DNA from: Rugamonas aquatica
GTDB lineage: Bacteria > Pseudomonadota > Gammaproteobacteria > Burkholderiales > Burkholderiaceae_D
Length of the DNA: 64,000 nucleotides
Reading direction: 5' to 3'
Assembly: GCF_009380215.1 (NCBI RefSeq)
Contig: NZ_WHUG01000001.1
Location: 1-64,000 of the forward strand
Both the position numbers and the translations under genes were made by a program. Shown here one piece after another: positions 53,801 through 62,532 of the stretch. Each line of letters begins with the position of its first letter. Positions within the stretch are counted from its first letter, which is position 1. Below the pieces are notes generated by a model. The model saw nothing but the letters and a program-made list of their open reading frames with translations, was not told the origin of the DNA and did not search any database.

Positions 53801-55510
53801 AAGGGGCCGGCCGGCGGCTGGTTCTCCAACAAGTGCACGGCGCTGGCGCAATGCGTGCTGCTGTCGGCATCGGACAAGGCCATCGTCAACGACGGCAACA
53901 ACCTGGTCAACTACCTGCGCGGCCAGCAGCAGTATGCCGACGACAGCCTGTTCCGCGCCTACACGCTGACGGCCAACACGCCGTCCGGCGCGGCCGGTCC
54001 TATCCCCATCGTGCTGGGCGACATCGCCTCGTCCAAGCCGGCCTTCGTGCGCGACCCGCGCAACAATTTCCCCGACCCGGACTACGCTGTTTTCAAGGAT
54101 ACCTACGGCAACCCGGCCAGCGCCAAGTACCGCACCGGCACCGTGTTCACCGCCGCCAATGACGGCATGCTGCACGCCTTCGATTCCGCCACCGGCGTCG
54201 AGCTGTGGGCCTATGTGCCGCGCATCACGATGAAGAAGCTGTACGCGCTGGCCGGCACCACCTACGGCACCAACCACCAGTTCACCACCGACGGCTCGCC
54301 GGAAGTGGCCGACATCAAGGCCGGCTCGCTGGGCTGGCGCACCGTGCTGGTGGCCGGCCTGAACGGCGGCGGCCGCGGCTACTATGCGCTCGACATCACC
54401 GACACCAAGAATCCCAAGCAGCTGTGGGAGTTCTGCGCCGACAGCACCGTCTGCCCGCTCAGCGACGGCGACCTCGGCCTGACCTTCGGCAATCCGCAGT
54501 TCGGCACGCTGGCCAACGGCCGCTGGGTGGTGTTCCTGACCTCGGGCTACAACAACGTGCCCGGCACCGACGGCGTCGGCACCGGCACCGGCAAGGGTTT
54601 CCTGTACATCCTGGACGCCTACACCGGCGAGCTGCTCAACAAGATCAGCAACAACTCGGGCGACACCGTCACGCCATCCGGCCTGGCCAAGATCTCGGCC
54701 ATCAGCAACGACCCCGGCGCCGATCCGCGCATCCAGTTCGTCTACGGCGGCGACAACCAGGGCCAGATGTGGCGCTTCAACCTCAGCGATCCGTCCGGCA
54801 CCATCACCGTCAACCTGATGGGCAATGCCGGCGTGTCCAAGCCGATCACCACGCGGCCGGACGTGACCACCTGCGCGGTGCAGGTGGTTTCCGTCGTCGG
54901 CGGTGTATCGACCGTCACCACGTCCGGCGTGCGGGTGGTGCTGTTCGGCACCGGCCGCCTGCTGGACGTGCCCGACACCTCGGACACCTCGGTGCAGAGC
55001 CTGTACCTGTTGAAGGACACCGGCAGCCAGATCACCAACATCCGCGGTTCGACCATGGTGCAGCAGACGCTGAGCCTGCTGGGCAGCAGCAGCAACGTCA
55101 ACACCTATCAAGTGACCAACAACCCGGTCGACCTGACGCAGAAAGAGGGCTGGTATTTCGACTGGTCGGTCAACGCCGGCGAGCGTATGAACCTGGATCC
55201 GCAGATCGTCAGCGGCGTGGCCAACGTCGTCACCAACCTGCCGACCTCGTCGTCGTCGTGCTCGGTGGGCGGGTCCAGCAATCTGTACCAGGTCAACGTC
55301 TGCAACGGCCAGGCGATCGGCAGCCATCCGGTGGGGGCGACGCTGTCGAACACCTCGGCGGCGGTCGGTTTCATCATCATCCGCCTGCCGAATGGCCAAC
55401 TGAAGATGATTACCACGCTGGCCGACGGCACCAACAAGACCTCGCCGCTGGCCGAGCAGACCTCGGCCGACGCCCACCGCACGGGCTGGCGCAGGGTGAA
55501 AGGGGAGTAA
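50855..55510 (+). CDS. pilY1: Type IV pilus tip adhesin PilY1
   Basis: 1551 residues from the ATG at 50855 (GGAA before it; an ATG five codons earlier is less likely). Signal peptide ending APAATT. The von Willebrand-like part has the MIDAS DNSGSM at ~50 and is interrupted by a long Thr/Ser-rich region (~270-520). The C-terminal PilY1 beta-propeller starts near 1040 (VFTAANDGMLHAFDSATGVE) with ALDITDTKNPKQLW and FLYILDAYTGELL repeats. It forms the pilus tip with PilV/W/X and may act as adhesin or mechanosensor. Longer than most PilY1. Confidence 0.92.
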   Translation: MNKLFSTLAGLALCAPLLAPAATTQIAQVPLLNITGTGTVKPNLMLLFDNSGSMDQTYTPDYVNDNLCRSAATLQAGVTACAVGHPPFMSPDFNKQYYNPAIRYVVPIKYDGSYYPEQNAANTSNWTSVSGDGFGAHKADMFGNTVSANINLVTGFPDLKWCSGGTCQFNTASYTYPDATYQTATAITTGPYYYTIGVGQFCTDDTMKVCQSTAIGAAAPSGYPVAAKVRWCSDKLLTQCQGKRVGAFIYPAYSKPAGATASYGTIAIGASATATSLNISNVVVNGSTTITNAAVNAPTGTNSLIKQQTLASALAANIIATSVGKGAASTSLYYACVKTPTGQATVPACSVFGITLSADNVVAVLPVSCTGSVSVNNCVTFSDNSRAGWGIAVTAPTAVVTAYAPAKAVISFTGTTTSSSLTAILKSLSYAGTALVGTTSGGSPAYLSLGKTQSPTQVATQLANFIGTGNTIKAYLGSSSNCPSGYNNTSVCLLNWGATDNTGVISAFTMDNQGTVSWTKTGSSGYVAAVNDTIPTTTAALSAGSGAPNPFVRVNIVSGQTYPKSVDRTDCAGTTCTYAEEMNNFANWYVYYKSRLQMMKTSVGIAFSAITANYKVGYVKLSNAGASAAIDQKPADFTGSARSSWYTTLYNTTTSGSTPIRTAMDNVGRMYANLTPYNYAAGQEVVQYPCQQNFMILTTDGYWNGTSTANVVNNDNVENASRFCTQARGCVDTRAQSQPSISDVALHWYNGGSSTGTVSLRPSLEPDMSKPGSVPAAGGENTHLHMNTYTLGLGVDGVMTYEPNYDSAPKAGGDFYNLITAATSGCPWNGNGAYVWPDPDVTNGASTVQERVDDLWHAAINGHGKYFSAQDPKDVVSGLSEALSNMQVHVGAAAAAATSTPNITLTDNDIFSDTFTTVKWYGELSDKKIDSTDGSVGNANTWTTSDTLGKKVGNSSDTRTIYMYNTSGANASTPDEFRYANMKGPAGGWFSNKCTALAQCVLLSASDKAIVNDGNNLVNYLRGQQQYADDSLFRAYTLTANTPSGAAGPIPIVLGDIASSKPAFVRDPRNNFPDPDYAVFKDTYGNPASAKYRTGTVFTAANDGMLHAFDSATGVELWAYVPRITMKKLYALAGTTYGTNHQFTTDGSPEVADIKAGSLGWRTVLVAGLNGGGRGYYALDITDTKNPKQLWEFCADSTVCPLSDGDLGLTFGNPQFGTLANGRWVVFLTSGYNNVPGTDGVGTGTGKGFLYILDAYTGELLNKISNNSGDTVTPSGLAKISAISNDPGADPRIQFVYGGDNQGQMWRFNLSDPSGTITVNLMGNAGVSKPITTRPDVTTCAVQVVSVVGGVSTVTTSGVRVVLFGTGRLLDVPDTSDTSVQSLYLLKDTGSQITNIRGSTMVQQTLSLLGSSSNVNTYQVTNNPVDLTQKEGWYFDWSVNAGERMNLDPQIVSGVANVVTNLPTSSSSCSVGGSSNLYQVNVCNGQAIGSHPVGATLSNTSAAVGFIIIRLPNGQLKMITTLADGTNKTSPLAEQTSADAHRTGWRRVKGE

Positions 55511-55612
55511 AAGCGGGGCTGGCCCGGGCAAACCCGGGCAAACAGTTCACACGGCGGGGCCAACTATCGGTAAAATCGAGGGTTTTGCAGCCCCGCCTCA
55601 GATCGCGAACAA

Positions 55613-57280
55613 ATGGTCAACGATATCGAAAACGTAACACCCGAGAATAACGACGACGCCGGCTCCACGTCCAGCGCCCGCACGCCGGCCCTGATCGCGC
55701 GTGAAGTCCAGCGCCGCCGCACCTTCGGCATCATTTCCCACCCGGATGCGGGTAAAACCACGCTGACGGAAAAACTGCTGCTGTTCTCGGGCGCGATCCA
55801 GATGGCCGGCACGGTCAAGGCGCGCAAGAGCGGCCGCCACGCCACCTCCGACTGGATGGAAATCGAGAAGCAGCGCGGCATTTCGGTCGCCTCGTCGGTG
55901 ATGCAGTTCGAGTTCCGCGACCACGTGGTCAACCTGCTCGACACCCCCGGCCACCAGGACTTCTCGGAAGATACCTACCGCGTGCTGACGGCGGTCGACT
56001 CGGCGCTGATGGTGATCGACGCCGCCAAGGGTGTGGAAGCGCAGACCATCAAGCTGCTGGACGTCTGCCGCATGCGCAACACGCCCATCGTCACCTTCAT
56101 GAACAAGATGGACCGCGAAACCCGCGATCCGCTGGAACTGCTCGACGAGCTGGAATCGGTGCTGAAGATCCAGTGCGCGCCGGTGACCTGGCCTATCGGC
56201 ATGGGCAAGAACTTCCGCGGTGTGTACCACCTGCTGAACGACACCATCATGCTGTTCAAGGCCGGCGAGGAAAAGGCCGACGGCGCCTTCGAGATCATCA
56301 AGGGCATCGACAATCCGCGCCTGCAGGAGATGTTCCCGCTGGAGATGGACCAGCTGAAAATGGAAGTGGAGCTGGTGCACGGCGCCTCGCATCCGTTCGA
56401 CCTGGAGCAGTTCCTGGCCGGCGTGCAGACGCCGGTGTTCTTCGGCTCCGCGATCAACAACTTCGGCGTGCGCGAGATTCTGTCGGCGCTGGTCGACTGG
56501 GCCCCGGCGCCGCGCGAGCGCGACGCCACCGTGCGCGCGGTCGATCCAAAGGAAGAGCCGTTCACCGGTTTCGTGTTCAAGATCCAGGCCAATATGGACC
56601 CGGCTCACCGCGACCGCATCGCCTTCCTGCGCGTGTGCTCGGGCCGTTTCGAGCGCGGCATGAAGGTCAAGCACCTGCGTCTGGGCCGCGAGATCAAGGT
56701 GTCGTCGGTGGTGACGTTCATGGCATCCTCGCGCGAGCAGGTGGAAGAGGCGTACGCCGGCGACATCATCGGCCTGCCGAACCACGGCAATATGCAGATC
56801 GGCGATTCCTTCTCCGAGGGCGAGCTGCTGACCTTTACCGGCATCCCGTACTTCGCGCCGGACTTCTTCCGCTCGGTGCGCATCCGTAATCCGCTGAAGA
56901 TCAAGCAGCTGCACAAAGGCTTGCAGCAGCTGGGCGAAGAGGGCGCGGTACAGGTCTTCAAGCCGGTGCAGGGCGGTGAGCTCGTGCTGGGCGCGGTCGG
57001 CGTGCTGCAGTTCGAGGTGGTCGCCAGCCGTCTGATGAACGAGTACGGCGTCGACGCCGTGTTCGAAGGCACCAGCATCAGCAGCGCGCGTTGGGTTTCC
57101 AGCGACGACAAGAAAGCCTTGTCGGACTTCGAAGATGCGCTGGGCCACAACGTCGCCTACGACGCCGCCGGCAACCTGGCCTACCTGGCCACGTCCAGCG
57201 TCAACCTGCGCCTGACGCAGGAGCGCTGGCCTAAACTGCAATTCCACGCCACCCGCGAGCACTCGGCCAAGCTGGTGTAA
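55613..57280 (+). CDS. prfC: Peptide chain release factor 3
   Basis: 555 residues. GTPase motifs: G1 [10 protein letters not shown] (~44), G3 DTPGHQDF (~110), G4 NKMD (~164); then domains II-III ([35 protein letters not shown]) typical of RF3. It recycles RF1/RF2 after termination. An N-terminal acidic extension of ~25 residues precedes the GTPase. Single gene. Confidence 0.96.
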   Translation: MVNDIENVTPENNDDAGSTSSARTPALIAREVQRRRTFGIISHPDAGKTTLTEKLLLFSGAIQMAGTVKARKSGRHATSDWMEIEKQRGISVASSVMQFEFRDHVVNLLDTPGHQDFSEDTYRVLTAVDSALMVIDAAKGVEAQTIKLLDVCRMRNTPIVTFMNKMDRETRDPLELLDELESVLKIQCAPVTWPIGMGKNFRGVYHLLNDTIMLFKAGEEKADGAFEIIKGIDNPRLQEMFPLEMDQLKMEVELVHGASHPFDLEQFLAGVQTPVFFGSAINNFGVREILSALVDWAPAPRERDATVRAVDPKEEPFTGFVFKIQANMDPAHRDRIAFLRVCSGRFERGMKVKHLRLGREIKVSSVVTFMASSREQVEEAYAGDIIGLPNHGNMQIGDSFSEGELLTFTGIPYFAPDFFRSVRIRNPLKIKQLHKGLQQLGEEGAVQVFKPVQGGELVLGAVGVLQFEVVASRLMNEYGVDAVFEGTSISSARWVSSDDKKALSDFEDALGHNVAYDAAGNLAYLATSSVNLRLTQERWPKLQFHATREHSAKLV

Positions 57281-57385
57281 GGTATGGGGCAGTGCTGGCG
57301 GCGCACGGTGCGCCGCCGCACATACCCGCCGCCGTGATCGCTCTATGCTGGAGCTATTGAGCATGCCAGCTTATCGGAGACGATC

Positions 57386-57667
57386 ATGGAACAGCGTACA
57401 ACCGGACGCGTGGTGGGCATCATCCACGCCCAGCGCATACAACACGCCGCCCCGGCTCGTCCGATGGCGCACCTGCCGCGCCAGCCTTTGCGGCTGGTGG
57501 CGCGCCCCGACAAGCAAATGGCGCGGCTGGTGGAAAACGGCCTGGCCATCTACGCCTTGCGTGGCCATATCGACGCGATCAGTTACTTTGCCGCCGCCGG
57601 CATCTCGCTGCGCACCATCTCGCGCGTGTTGTGGCAACCCGGCCAACGCCGCTCCCATCCCTTCTGA
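57386..57667 (+). CDS. Hypothetical protein, 93 aa, possible helix-turn-helix
   Basis: Starts at 57386 after GGAG at good spacing. It is basic, with a C-terminal ISYFAAAGISLRTISRVLWQ that could form a helix-turn-helix. The opposite strand is also open here but lacks a ribosome site. No family is recognised. It lies between prfC and the GntR-ABC operon, 41 bases before the TTGACA of the next promoter as measured from its start region to the operator side. Confidence 0.5.
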   Translation: MEQRTTGRVVGIIHAQRIQHAAPARPMAHLPRQPLRLVARPDKQMARLVENGLAIYALRGHIDAISYFAAAGISLRTISRVLWQPGQRRSHPF

Positions 57668-57681
57668 TGTAACGATTTTGT

Positions 57682-57710
57682 TTGACAACGCCTGTTTTGC
57701 GGATTAATGT
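57682..57710 (+). promoter_or_regulatory. Sigma-70 promoter of the GntR-ABC operon
   Basis: Perfect TTGACA, 17-base spacer, TAATGT. Its -10 overlaps the operator palindrome, and the operon starts about 35 bases later. Confidence 0.8.
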
Positions 57711-57727
57711 ATTAGTCAACTAATACA
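57708..57727. promoter_or_regulatory. GntR-type operator palindrome
   Basis: TGTATTAG and CTAATACA are perfect inverted arms around the 4-base TCAA. The position over the -10 and start site fits autorepression by the YtrA-type GntR gene just downstream. Confidence 0.75.
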
Positions 57728-57743
57728 CTGATACAAAAAGGCG

Positions 57744-58142
57744 ATGACTTCCCATACCCCCTCGCTGTACTCGATCGCCACCGGTTCGGCCGAGCCGATC
57801 TACCGTCAGCTGATCGAGCAGACCCGCCGCCTGGTGGCGGCCCGCGTGCTGGCGCCGGGCGATGTGCTGCCCTCGGTGCGCGAGGTCGCGCTGGCGCTGG
57901 CCATCAATCCGATGACCGTCTCCAAGGCCTACAACATGATGGAAACCGAAGGCCTGCTGTCGCGCAGCCGCGGCATCGGCATGCTGGTGGCCGAGCGCAG
58001 GGCGCATGCGCACAGCGCCCACGAACGCGAAGCCCTGCTGCGGCCCACGCTGGAGCGGGCCGCCGTGGAAGCCCGCCAGCTGGAACTCGATCCCGACGCC
58101 GTCCTCGCCCTGTTCAAAAAAATCCTGAAGGAACAAGCATGA
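57744..58142 (+). CDS. GntR-family regulator, YtrA subfamily
   Basis: 132 residues. The winged helix spans ~20-85 (EPIYRQLIEQTRRLVAARVL, VREVALALAINPMTVSKAYN). Only a short C-terminal dimerisation helix follows, the mark of the YtrA subfamily that controls ABC exporter operons. The stop overlaps the ABC ATPase start (ATGA). Confidence 0.92.
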   Translation: MTSHTPSLYSIATGSAEPIYRQLIEQTRRLVAARVLAPGDVLPSVREVALALAINPMTVSKAYNMMETEGLLSRSRGIGMLVAERRAHAHSAHEREALLRPTLERAAVEARQLELDPDAVLALFKKILKEQA

Positions 58143-59014
58143 AACCATCGATCGTCAACATCGCCAACCTGCATAAATCCTTCGGCAGCCAGCAGGTGCT
58201 GCAGGGTGTGAACTGGGATATCGCGCAGGGCAAGGTGATCGGCCTGCTGGGCCGCAACGGCGCCGGCAAGTCCACGCTGCTCGAATGCCTGCTTGGCCTG
58301 CGCGAAGCCGACAGCGGCGCCAGCACGCTGTTCGGCCAGCCCGCCACCGCGCTGGGCGACCAGGTGCGCGCGGCCATCGGCTACGTGCCGCAGAAGTCGG
58401 AGCTGTTCGAGTGGCTCACGCCGGTGCAGATGCTGGACTACTTCAAGGTCCTGTACCCGCGCTGGAACGCCGACAAGGTAGCCGGTCTGCTGGAGCGCTG
58501 GGGCTTCGCCGGCGAGGCGCGGCACACGCAGATCGGCCGCCTGTCCGGCGGCGAGAAGCAGCGCCTGTCCATCATCCGCGCGCTGGCGCACGATCCGGCC
58601 TTGCTGGTGCTGGACGAACCCGTGGCCAGCCTCGATCCGGTCGGCCGCCGCGACTTCCTGCACGAACTGGTGGACGGTGTGATCGAGCGCGATACGACGG
58701 TGATCTTCTCGACCCACATCCTGTCGGACCTGGAGCGGGTGGCGCTGGACGTGGCCTTCCTCCAGGGCGGCAAGATCACGCTGCAGGCGCCGCTGGACGA
58801 GCTGCTGGAAAGCGCGCACCGCATCACCGGCACGGCGGCGGCACTGGCGCGCCTGCAGTTCCGCGACGAGATCCGCCGCCAGCAGGACCGCAGCGGCGGC
58901 GTCAGCATCCTGGCGCGGCTGAACGGACAGGAAGCCGCCGATCTGCGCGCCGGCCCCGATCTGCGCGTGGAAACCCTGAGCCTGGAAGACCTGTTTGTCG
59001 AGGTGACGAAATGA
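58139..59014 (+). CDS. ABC transporter ATP-binding protein
   Basis: 291 residues. Walker A GRNGAGKST at ~38-46, Q-loop near PQKSELFEW, signature LSGGEKQR, Walker B LLVLDEPVA, and the switch His in STHILSDLE. It resembles the ATPases of YtrB/BcrA-type exporters of antibiotics or peptides. Coupled to both neighbours by 4-base overlaps. Confidence 0.94.
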   Translation: MKPSIVNIANLHKSFGSQQVLQGVNWDIAQGKVIGLLGRNGAGKSTLLECLLGLREADSGASTLFGQPATALGDQVRAAIGYVPQKSELFEWLTPVQMLDYFKVLYPRWNADKVAGLLERWGFAGEARHTQIGRLSGGEKQRLSIIRALAHDPALLVLDEPVASLDPVGRRDFLHELVDGVIERDTTVIFSTHILSDLERVALDVAFLQGGKITLQAPLDELLESAHRITGTAAALARLQFRDEIRRQQDRSGGVSILARLNGQEAADLRAGPDLRVETLSLEDLFVEVTK

Positions 59015-60444
59015 GCGGAGCCTACTCCCAGTTGCTGCTGCAGGTGCTGCGCGACGGCTGCACCAGCCGCATGATGAAGCGCATGACGGTGCTGGTGCTG
59101 GCGTTGGCCGTGCTGACGCCGATCGGGACCAATATGATCGACCGCCGCGACGTGGGCTGGGCAGTCATGGCGGGAGCGCCTGCCTTCCTGATCCTGATGT
59201 GGTGCGGCTCCTTCCTGAAGAGCGCCGTCCAGCAGAACCATCCAGCCTACGCCTGCCTGGTGCCGCAGCTGCGGCGTCGCCTGATCGTGCTGACCACGGT
59301 GGTGTGGGCCGTCAGCGTGATGCTGGTGGCCGGCCTGGCGGCAGCGGTGGTCGGTCATTTCGGCTACCTGCTGGTCGCCGCCGCCTTCTTTTTCTGCTAC
59401 ATGCTGTACGTGCAGCGCTACTCGGCGCTGGCCTTCCTGCCGTCGCTGCTGATCCTCGGCTCGGTATCGGTGTTGCAGCAGCCCTTGCACGCGCTGTGGG
59501 ACGTGATTGGCCCGCTGGGCGAACCCGCGCTGGCCGGCATCGGCCTGCTGGCGGCGGCGGCGTTGGGCGGCGCGGCATTGCAGCAGATATTCCCGCGCGG
59601 CGGCGACAGCCACTGGGCCTGGCATGCGCGCCACGCCATGCTGCAGCGCCGCTTGCAGGGCGATGCGCCCAAGCGCGGCGAGAGCGGCAACTGGAGCCGC
59701 TGGAGCATGCTGCTGCGCGTGGGCTACCGCTCCGCGCTGCGGCGCGATAGCCGGGGCGGCGCCGCGCCCGGCAGTATGCTGCTGCACACCTTCGGGCCGG
59801 CGGCGCATGAAGGCGGCTACCACGCCTACGCGCTGCTGGTCACACTGGCGGCGACGCTGGCGGTGCTGTGCTCGGGCAGCGACACGTTTGTGGTGAGGGA
59901 TTTGATGCGTGCGTCGATGATGCAGGCTTGCGTACTGGTGGGCGTGATGATGTATGCATTCGAGCTGGTGAAGGGCGCGACCCGCCACGGCGCCGAGCAG
60001 GCCATCTACAGCCTTGCGCCGGCAGCGCCGTCGGCTGCGCAGCTCAACCGCGTAATGGGGGCGGCCCTGCTGAAGCGCTTCATGCGCGTGTGGCTGGTGG
60101 CGGTGCTGTGTGCGGCGGGTCTCGACATGCTGATCCAAGGAGCGCCGCAGCTGTACGCGTCGACCTGTGTGCTGTCGGCCGCGCTGCTGCCGTTCTCCTG
60201 TGCGCTGCTGCGCAATTATGCGGAGCTGCCGCCATCGCCGTCGCAGATGGCGACGCTGGTCGGCACCTTCCTGGCGACCGTGGCTTACCTGATCCTGATT
60301 AGCGTCGAGCGCCATGTGCAGCCGTTCCCTTTGTTCTGCATCGGCGCGGCGATAGCGCTGGCCAGCCTGTTGATGCTGCGGTGGCGCTGGCAGCGCTTGA
60401 TGACACTGCCGCCGGTACTGCCGGCGGGCCGCTTACTGGCCTGA
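59011..60444 (+). CDS. ABC transporter permease protein
   Basis: 477 residues from the ATG overlapping the ATPase stop; the frame is open further upstream but inside the ATPase gene. About ten hydrophobic segments (for example [45 protein letters not shown]). No family motif is recognised beyond its place as the membrane partner of the ATPase. Substrate unknown. Confidence 0.82.
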   Translation: MSGAYSQLLLQVLRDGCTSRMMKRMTVLVLALAVLTPIGTNMIDRRDVGWAVMAGAPAFLILMWCGSFLKSAVQQNHPAYACLVPQLRRRLIVLTTVVWAVSVMLVAGLAAAVVGHFGYLLVAAAFFFCYMLYVQRYSALAFLPSLLILGSVSVLQQPLHALWDVIGPLGEPALAGIGLLAAAALGGAALQQIFPRGGDSHWAWHARHAMLQRRLQGDAPKRGESGNWSRWSMLLRVGYRSALRRDSRGGAAPGSMLLHTFGPAAHEGGYHAYALLVTLAATLAVLCSGSDTFVVRDLMRASMMQACVLVGVMMYAFELVKGATRHGAEQAIYSLAPAAPSAAQLNRVMGAALLKRFMRVWLVAVLCAAGLDMLIQGAPQLYASTCVLSAALLPFSCALLRNYAELPPSPSQMATLVGTFLATVAYLILISVERHVQPFPLFCIGAAIALASLLMLRWRWQRLMTLPPVLPAGRLLA

Positions 60445-60450
60445 GGGCTG

Positions 60451-61149
60451 CTAGTTGGACTGGAACACCAGCCCCAACGTCACCACCGGTTCGGCGGCGC
60501 CGCGCGCCAGTCTGCGGCCCCAGGTGGCGTCGATTTGCAGACGGTCGGGAATCAGTGCGCGGGCGATGCCGAACTGGTAGCGCGAGCCGTTGTGCTGGCG
60601 GCCGTACACTTCGGCCGTCAGCGTGTGGCGGTCGTCCAGCTTGAACTGGGCGCCGCTGCCCCAGGTGGCGTAGTGGCGGCGCACGCTTTCGAGGTGCATC
60701 AGGCCCAGGTTGAAGTGCAGCAGCAGCGCGTCGCCGCGCAGCGATACGCTGAACGGCACGTTGATCGACAGGTCGCCATCTCCGCCTCGCCCTGCGCGGA
60801 ACTGGTCGGCCAGCACCAGGCCCAGACCCCAGCCGTCGGTCTCCAACGGTTTGAACACGGTCTTGGCCTGCAGGCGGCCGTAATGCGTGGTGCGGCTGTG
60901 CGGGCCGGAAGTGTCGTCGGCCCAGGCGCCGCCGAACGCCAGCTCCCAATTGCCGCCCACGTTGCAGGCCGGCGTGGCCCAGTATTCGGCCAGGTCGTCG
61001 GCGCGCAGCGCGTAGGTCTCCAGCTGGCATTGGCCGGGGGCGGCGATGGCGGCATCGTCGACCGTCATCGGACGGCCGGCTTGGGCGGCGGGGCAGGCCA
61101 GCAGGCATGCGAGCGCGTACAAGGCGGCCCGGGGAGGCGGAAAAGTCAT
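60451..61149 (-). CDS. Exported beta-barrel-like hypothetical protein
   Basis: 232 residues. Signal peptide to ~24 (ALACLLACPAAQAG). The mature part alternates polar and hydrophobic residues (TLTAEVYGRQ, LQIDATWGRRLARG, VVTLGLVFQSN) and ends in Asn after a hydrophobic strand, as outer-membrane beta-barrels often do. No function known. It ends seven bases from the convergent permease gene. Confidence 0.6.
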   Translation of the reverse strand: MTFPPPRAALYALACLLACPAAQAGRPMTVDDAAIAAPGQCQLETYALRADDLAEYWATPACNVGGNWELAFGGAWADDTSGPHSRTTHYGRLQAKTVFKPLETDGWGLGLVLADQFRAGRGGDGDLSINVPFSVSLRGDALLLHFNLGLMHLESVRRHYATWGSGAQFKLDDRHTLTAEVYGRQHNGSRYQFGIARALIPDRLQIDATWGRRLARGAAEPVVTLGLVFQSN

Positions 61150-61212
61150 CGGCGGTCAGTATTCAATGGTGGCGCCGCCACTGTAGCGCCGCCAGATGAA
61201 ACTGTGATGACA

Positions 61213-61614
61213 CTATTTGGCCGGCGTGGCCAGCGGCTTGCCTTTTTCGACCACGTACACGCCGACCAGCTTGAGCGTGCCGCTGCCGACGTTGAGCGCG
61301 TCGTGGATGGTGCCGGCCGGGATGACAAAGGATTCGCCGGCCTTGACGCGGCGCGGGTCTTCGCCGTCGATGCGCAATTCGCCTTCGCCTTCCAGCACGT
61401 AGCTGATCTCGTCGCCCGGATGCGTGTGGCGGCCGGCGGTGGCGCCGGCGTCGAGTTCAACCCGGGCGACGACGGCCTCGCGCCCCGGCACCGAGACGTC
61501 GGCCTTCTGGACCACGGTGCGGCGGATGCCGGAGGCCTGGGCCTGGGCGGAGCCGGCCAGCAGGATGGCGATCAGGAGGGGCAGGGCATGGCGGACGTGC
61601 GGGGCAGCGGGCAT
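61213..61614 (-). CDS. Exported cupin-domain protein
   Basis: 133 residues with a signal peptide (LPLLIAILLAGSAQAQA). The cupin motif 1 is GRHTHPGDEISYVLEGEGEL and motif 2 is PAGTIHDALN; the metal-binding His and Glu are present. AAAGGA precedes the ATG. A periplasmic single-cupin protein, reaction unknown. Confidence 0.85.
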   Translation of the reverse strand: MPAAPHVRHALPLLIAILLAGSAQAQASGIRRTVVQKADVSVPGREAVVARVELDAGATAGRHTHPGDEISYVLEGEGELRIDGEDPRRVKAGESFVIPAGTIHDALNVGSGTLKLVGVYVVEKGKPLATPAK

Positions 61615-61677
61615 GGCGTATCCTTTCTGGTGAGGGAAAGCGGCGGGTGCCGACCGATTGTACGCCGGCGCGCGATG

Positions 61678-62007
61678 CTAGCGGTGGCGCCCCAGCCACA
61701 ATGCATCGGCCACGGAACCGATCCAGCAAACGATGCAGATCAATGCGGCGCCGTTGGTGGCGGGATTGTCGATGCCGGAGCTGTGCACGCGTTCGAGGAT
61801 CAGGATAGGATCGAGCGGCAGCTTGCCGCTCTCGATGTCGGCCACCAGGGTAGCGGCCAGCGCCAGCGTGGCGCGCAGCAGGTAGCCGGCCGCCAGCAGC
61901 GTCGGCACGATGAACAACAGGCCGCGCATGCCGCGCCGTAAAAACAGGTGGCCCAATCCGGGGAACAGCAGGGCCGAAATCAGCGCGGCTTTGATCGATG
62001 CTTTCAT
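61678..62007 (-). CDS. Small membrane protein, 109 aa
   Basis: From ATG 62007 with GGAG before it. Three hydrophobic segments (AALISALLFPGLGHLFL, LLFIVPTLLAAGYLL, AALICIVCWIGSVADAL). The first, with FPGLGHL, resembles a TM2/DUF-like turn. No function known. Divergent from the Cache gene. Confidence 0.72.
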   Translation of the reverse strand: MKASIKAALISALLFPGLGHLFLRRGMRGLLFIVPTLLAAGYLLRATLALAATLVADIESGKLPLDPILILERVHSSGIDNPATNGAALICIVCWIGSVADALWLGRHR

Positions 62008-62085
62008 GGTGCTCCGTTGACTAAACGCAAGATTGCGCCGCTGCATGCGACGTACAGTACACCATCTTACCTGCCGGAGGGAATC

Positions 62086-62523
62086 ATGCGCGCTGTATTC
62101 GGTATCGTTTTGTTGTGCTGCACGCTGCACGCCCAGGCCACCCCCAACGAAAAGGATGCGGTCGCGCTGGCCGAGAAGGGCGCGCAGTTCGTGCGCGCGC
62201 ACGGCAAGGCCGAGATGATCGTCCGCATCAACCGCAAGGATCCGGAATTCAACCAGGGCACGCTGTACCTGGCGATGCGCGACATGGACGGCATCACCAT
62301 CGCCCATCCTACCACGGCGCTGATCGGCAAGAACCTGCTGGACGTGCCGGACGCCGATGGCAAGCCGTTCCGCCAGGAGATGCTGGCGCTGGCCCGGGGC
62401 AAGGGCTATGGCTGGGTCGACTACAAGTTCCGCAACCCGCAGACCGGCAAGGTGGAAGCCAAGAGCACCTATGTGCTGCGGGTCGGCGACGTGGCGCTGG
62501 AAGCCGGCATCTACAAGCACTGA
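62086..62523 (+). CDS. Periplasmic single Cache-domain protein
   Basis: 145 residues from ATG 62086 (GGAGGGA before it). Signal peptide ending LHAQA. The rest is one Cache sensor domain (VRINRKDPEFNQGTLYLAMR, GITIAHPTTALIGKNLLDV, GWVDYKFRNPQTGKVEAKST). Normally such domains are part of chemoreceptors; here it is free and directly before an MCP gene (next start four to ten bases after its stop). It may bind small carboxylates. Confidence 0.85.
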   Translation: MRAVFGIVLLCCTLHAQATPNEKDAVALAEKGAQFVRAHGKAEMIVRINRKDPEFNQGTLYLAMRDMDGITIAHPTTALIGKNLLDVPDADGKPFRQEMLALARGKGYGWVDYKFRNPQTGKVEAKSTYVLRVGDVALEAGIYKH

Positions 62524-62532
62524 GCCGTGGAC

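Noticed and set aside
50810..55531. 1573-residue open frame antisense to pilY1
   Set aside because: Low-complexity His/Arg/Ala/Gly composition caused by high-GC codon bias opposite a clear PilY1 gene; no family features or ribosome site.
57371..57688. Minus-strand gene opposite the 93-residue ORF
   Set aside because: No ribosome site; the plus-strand frame has GGAG at correct spacing.
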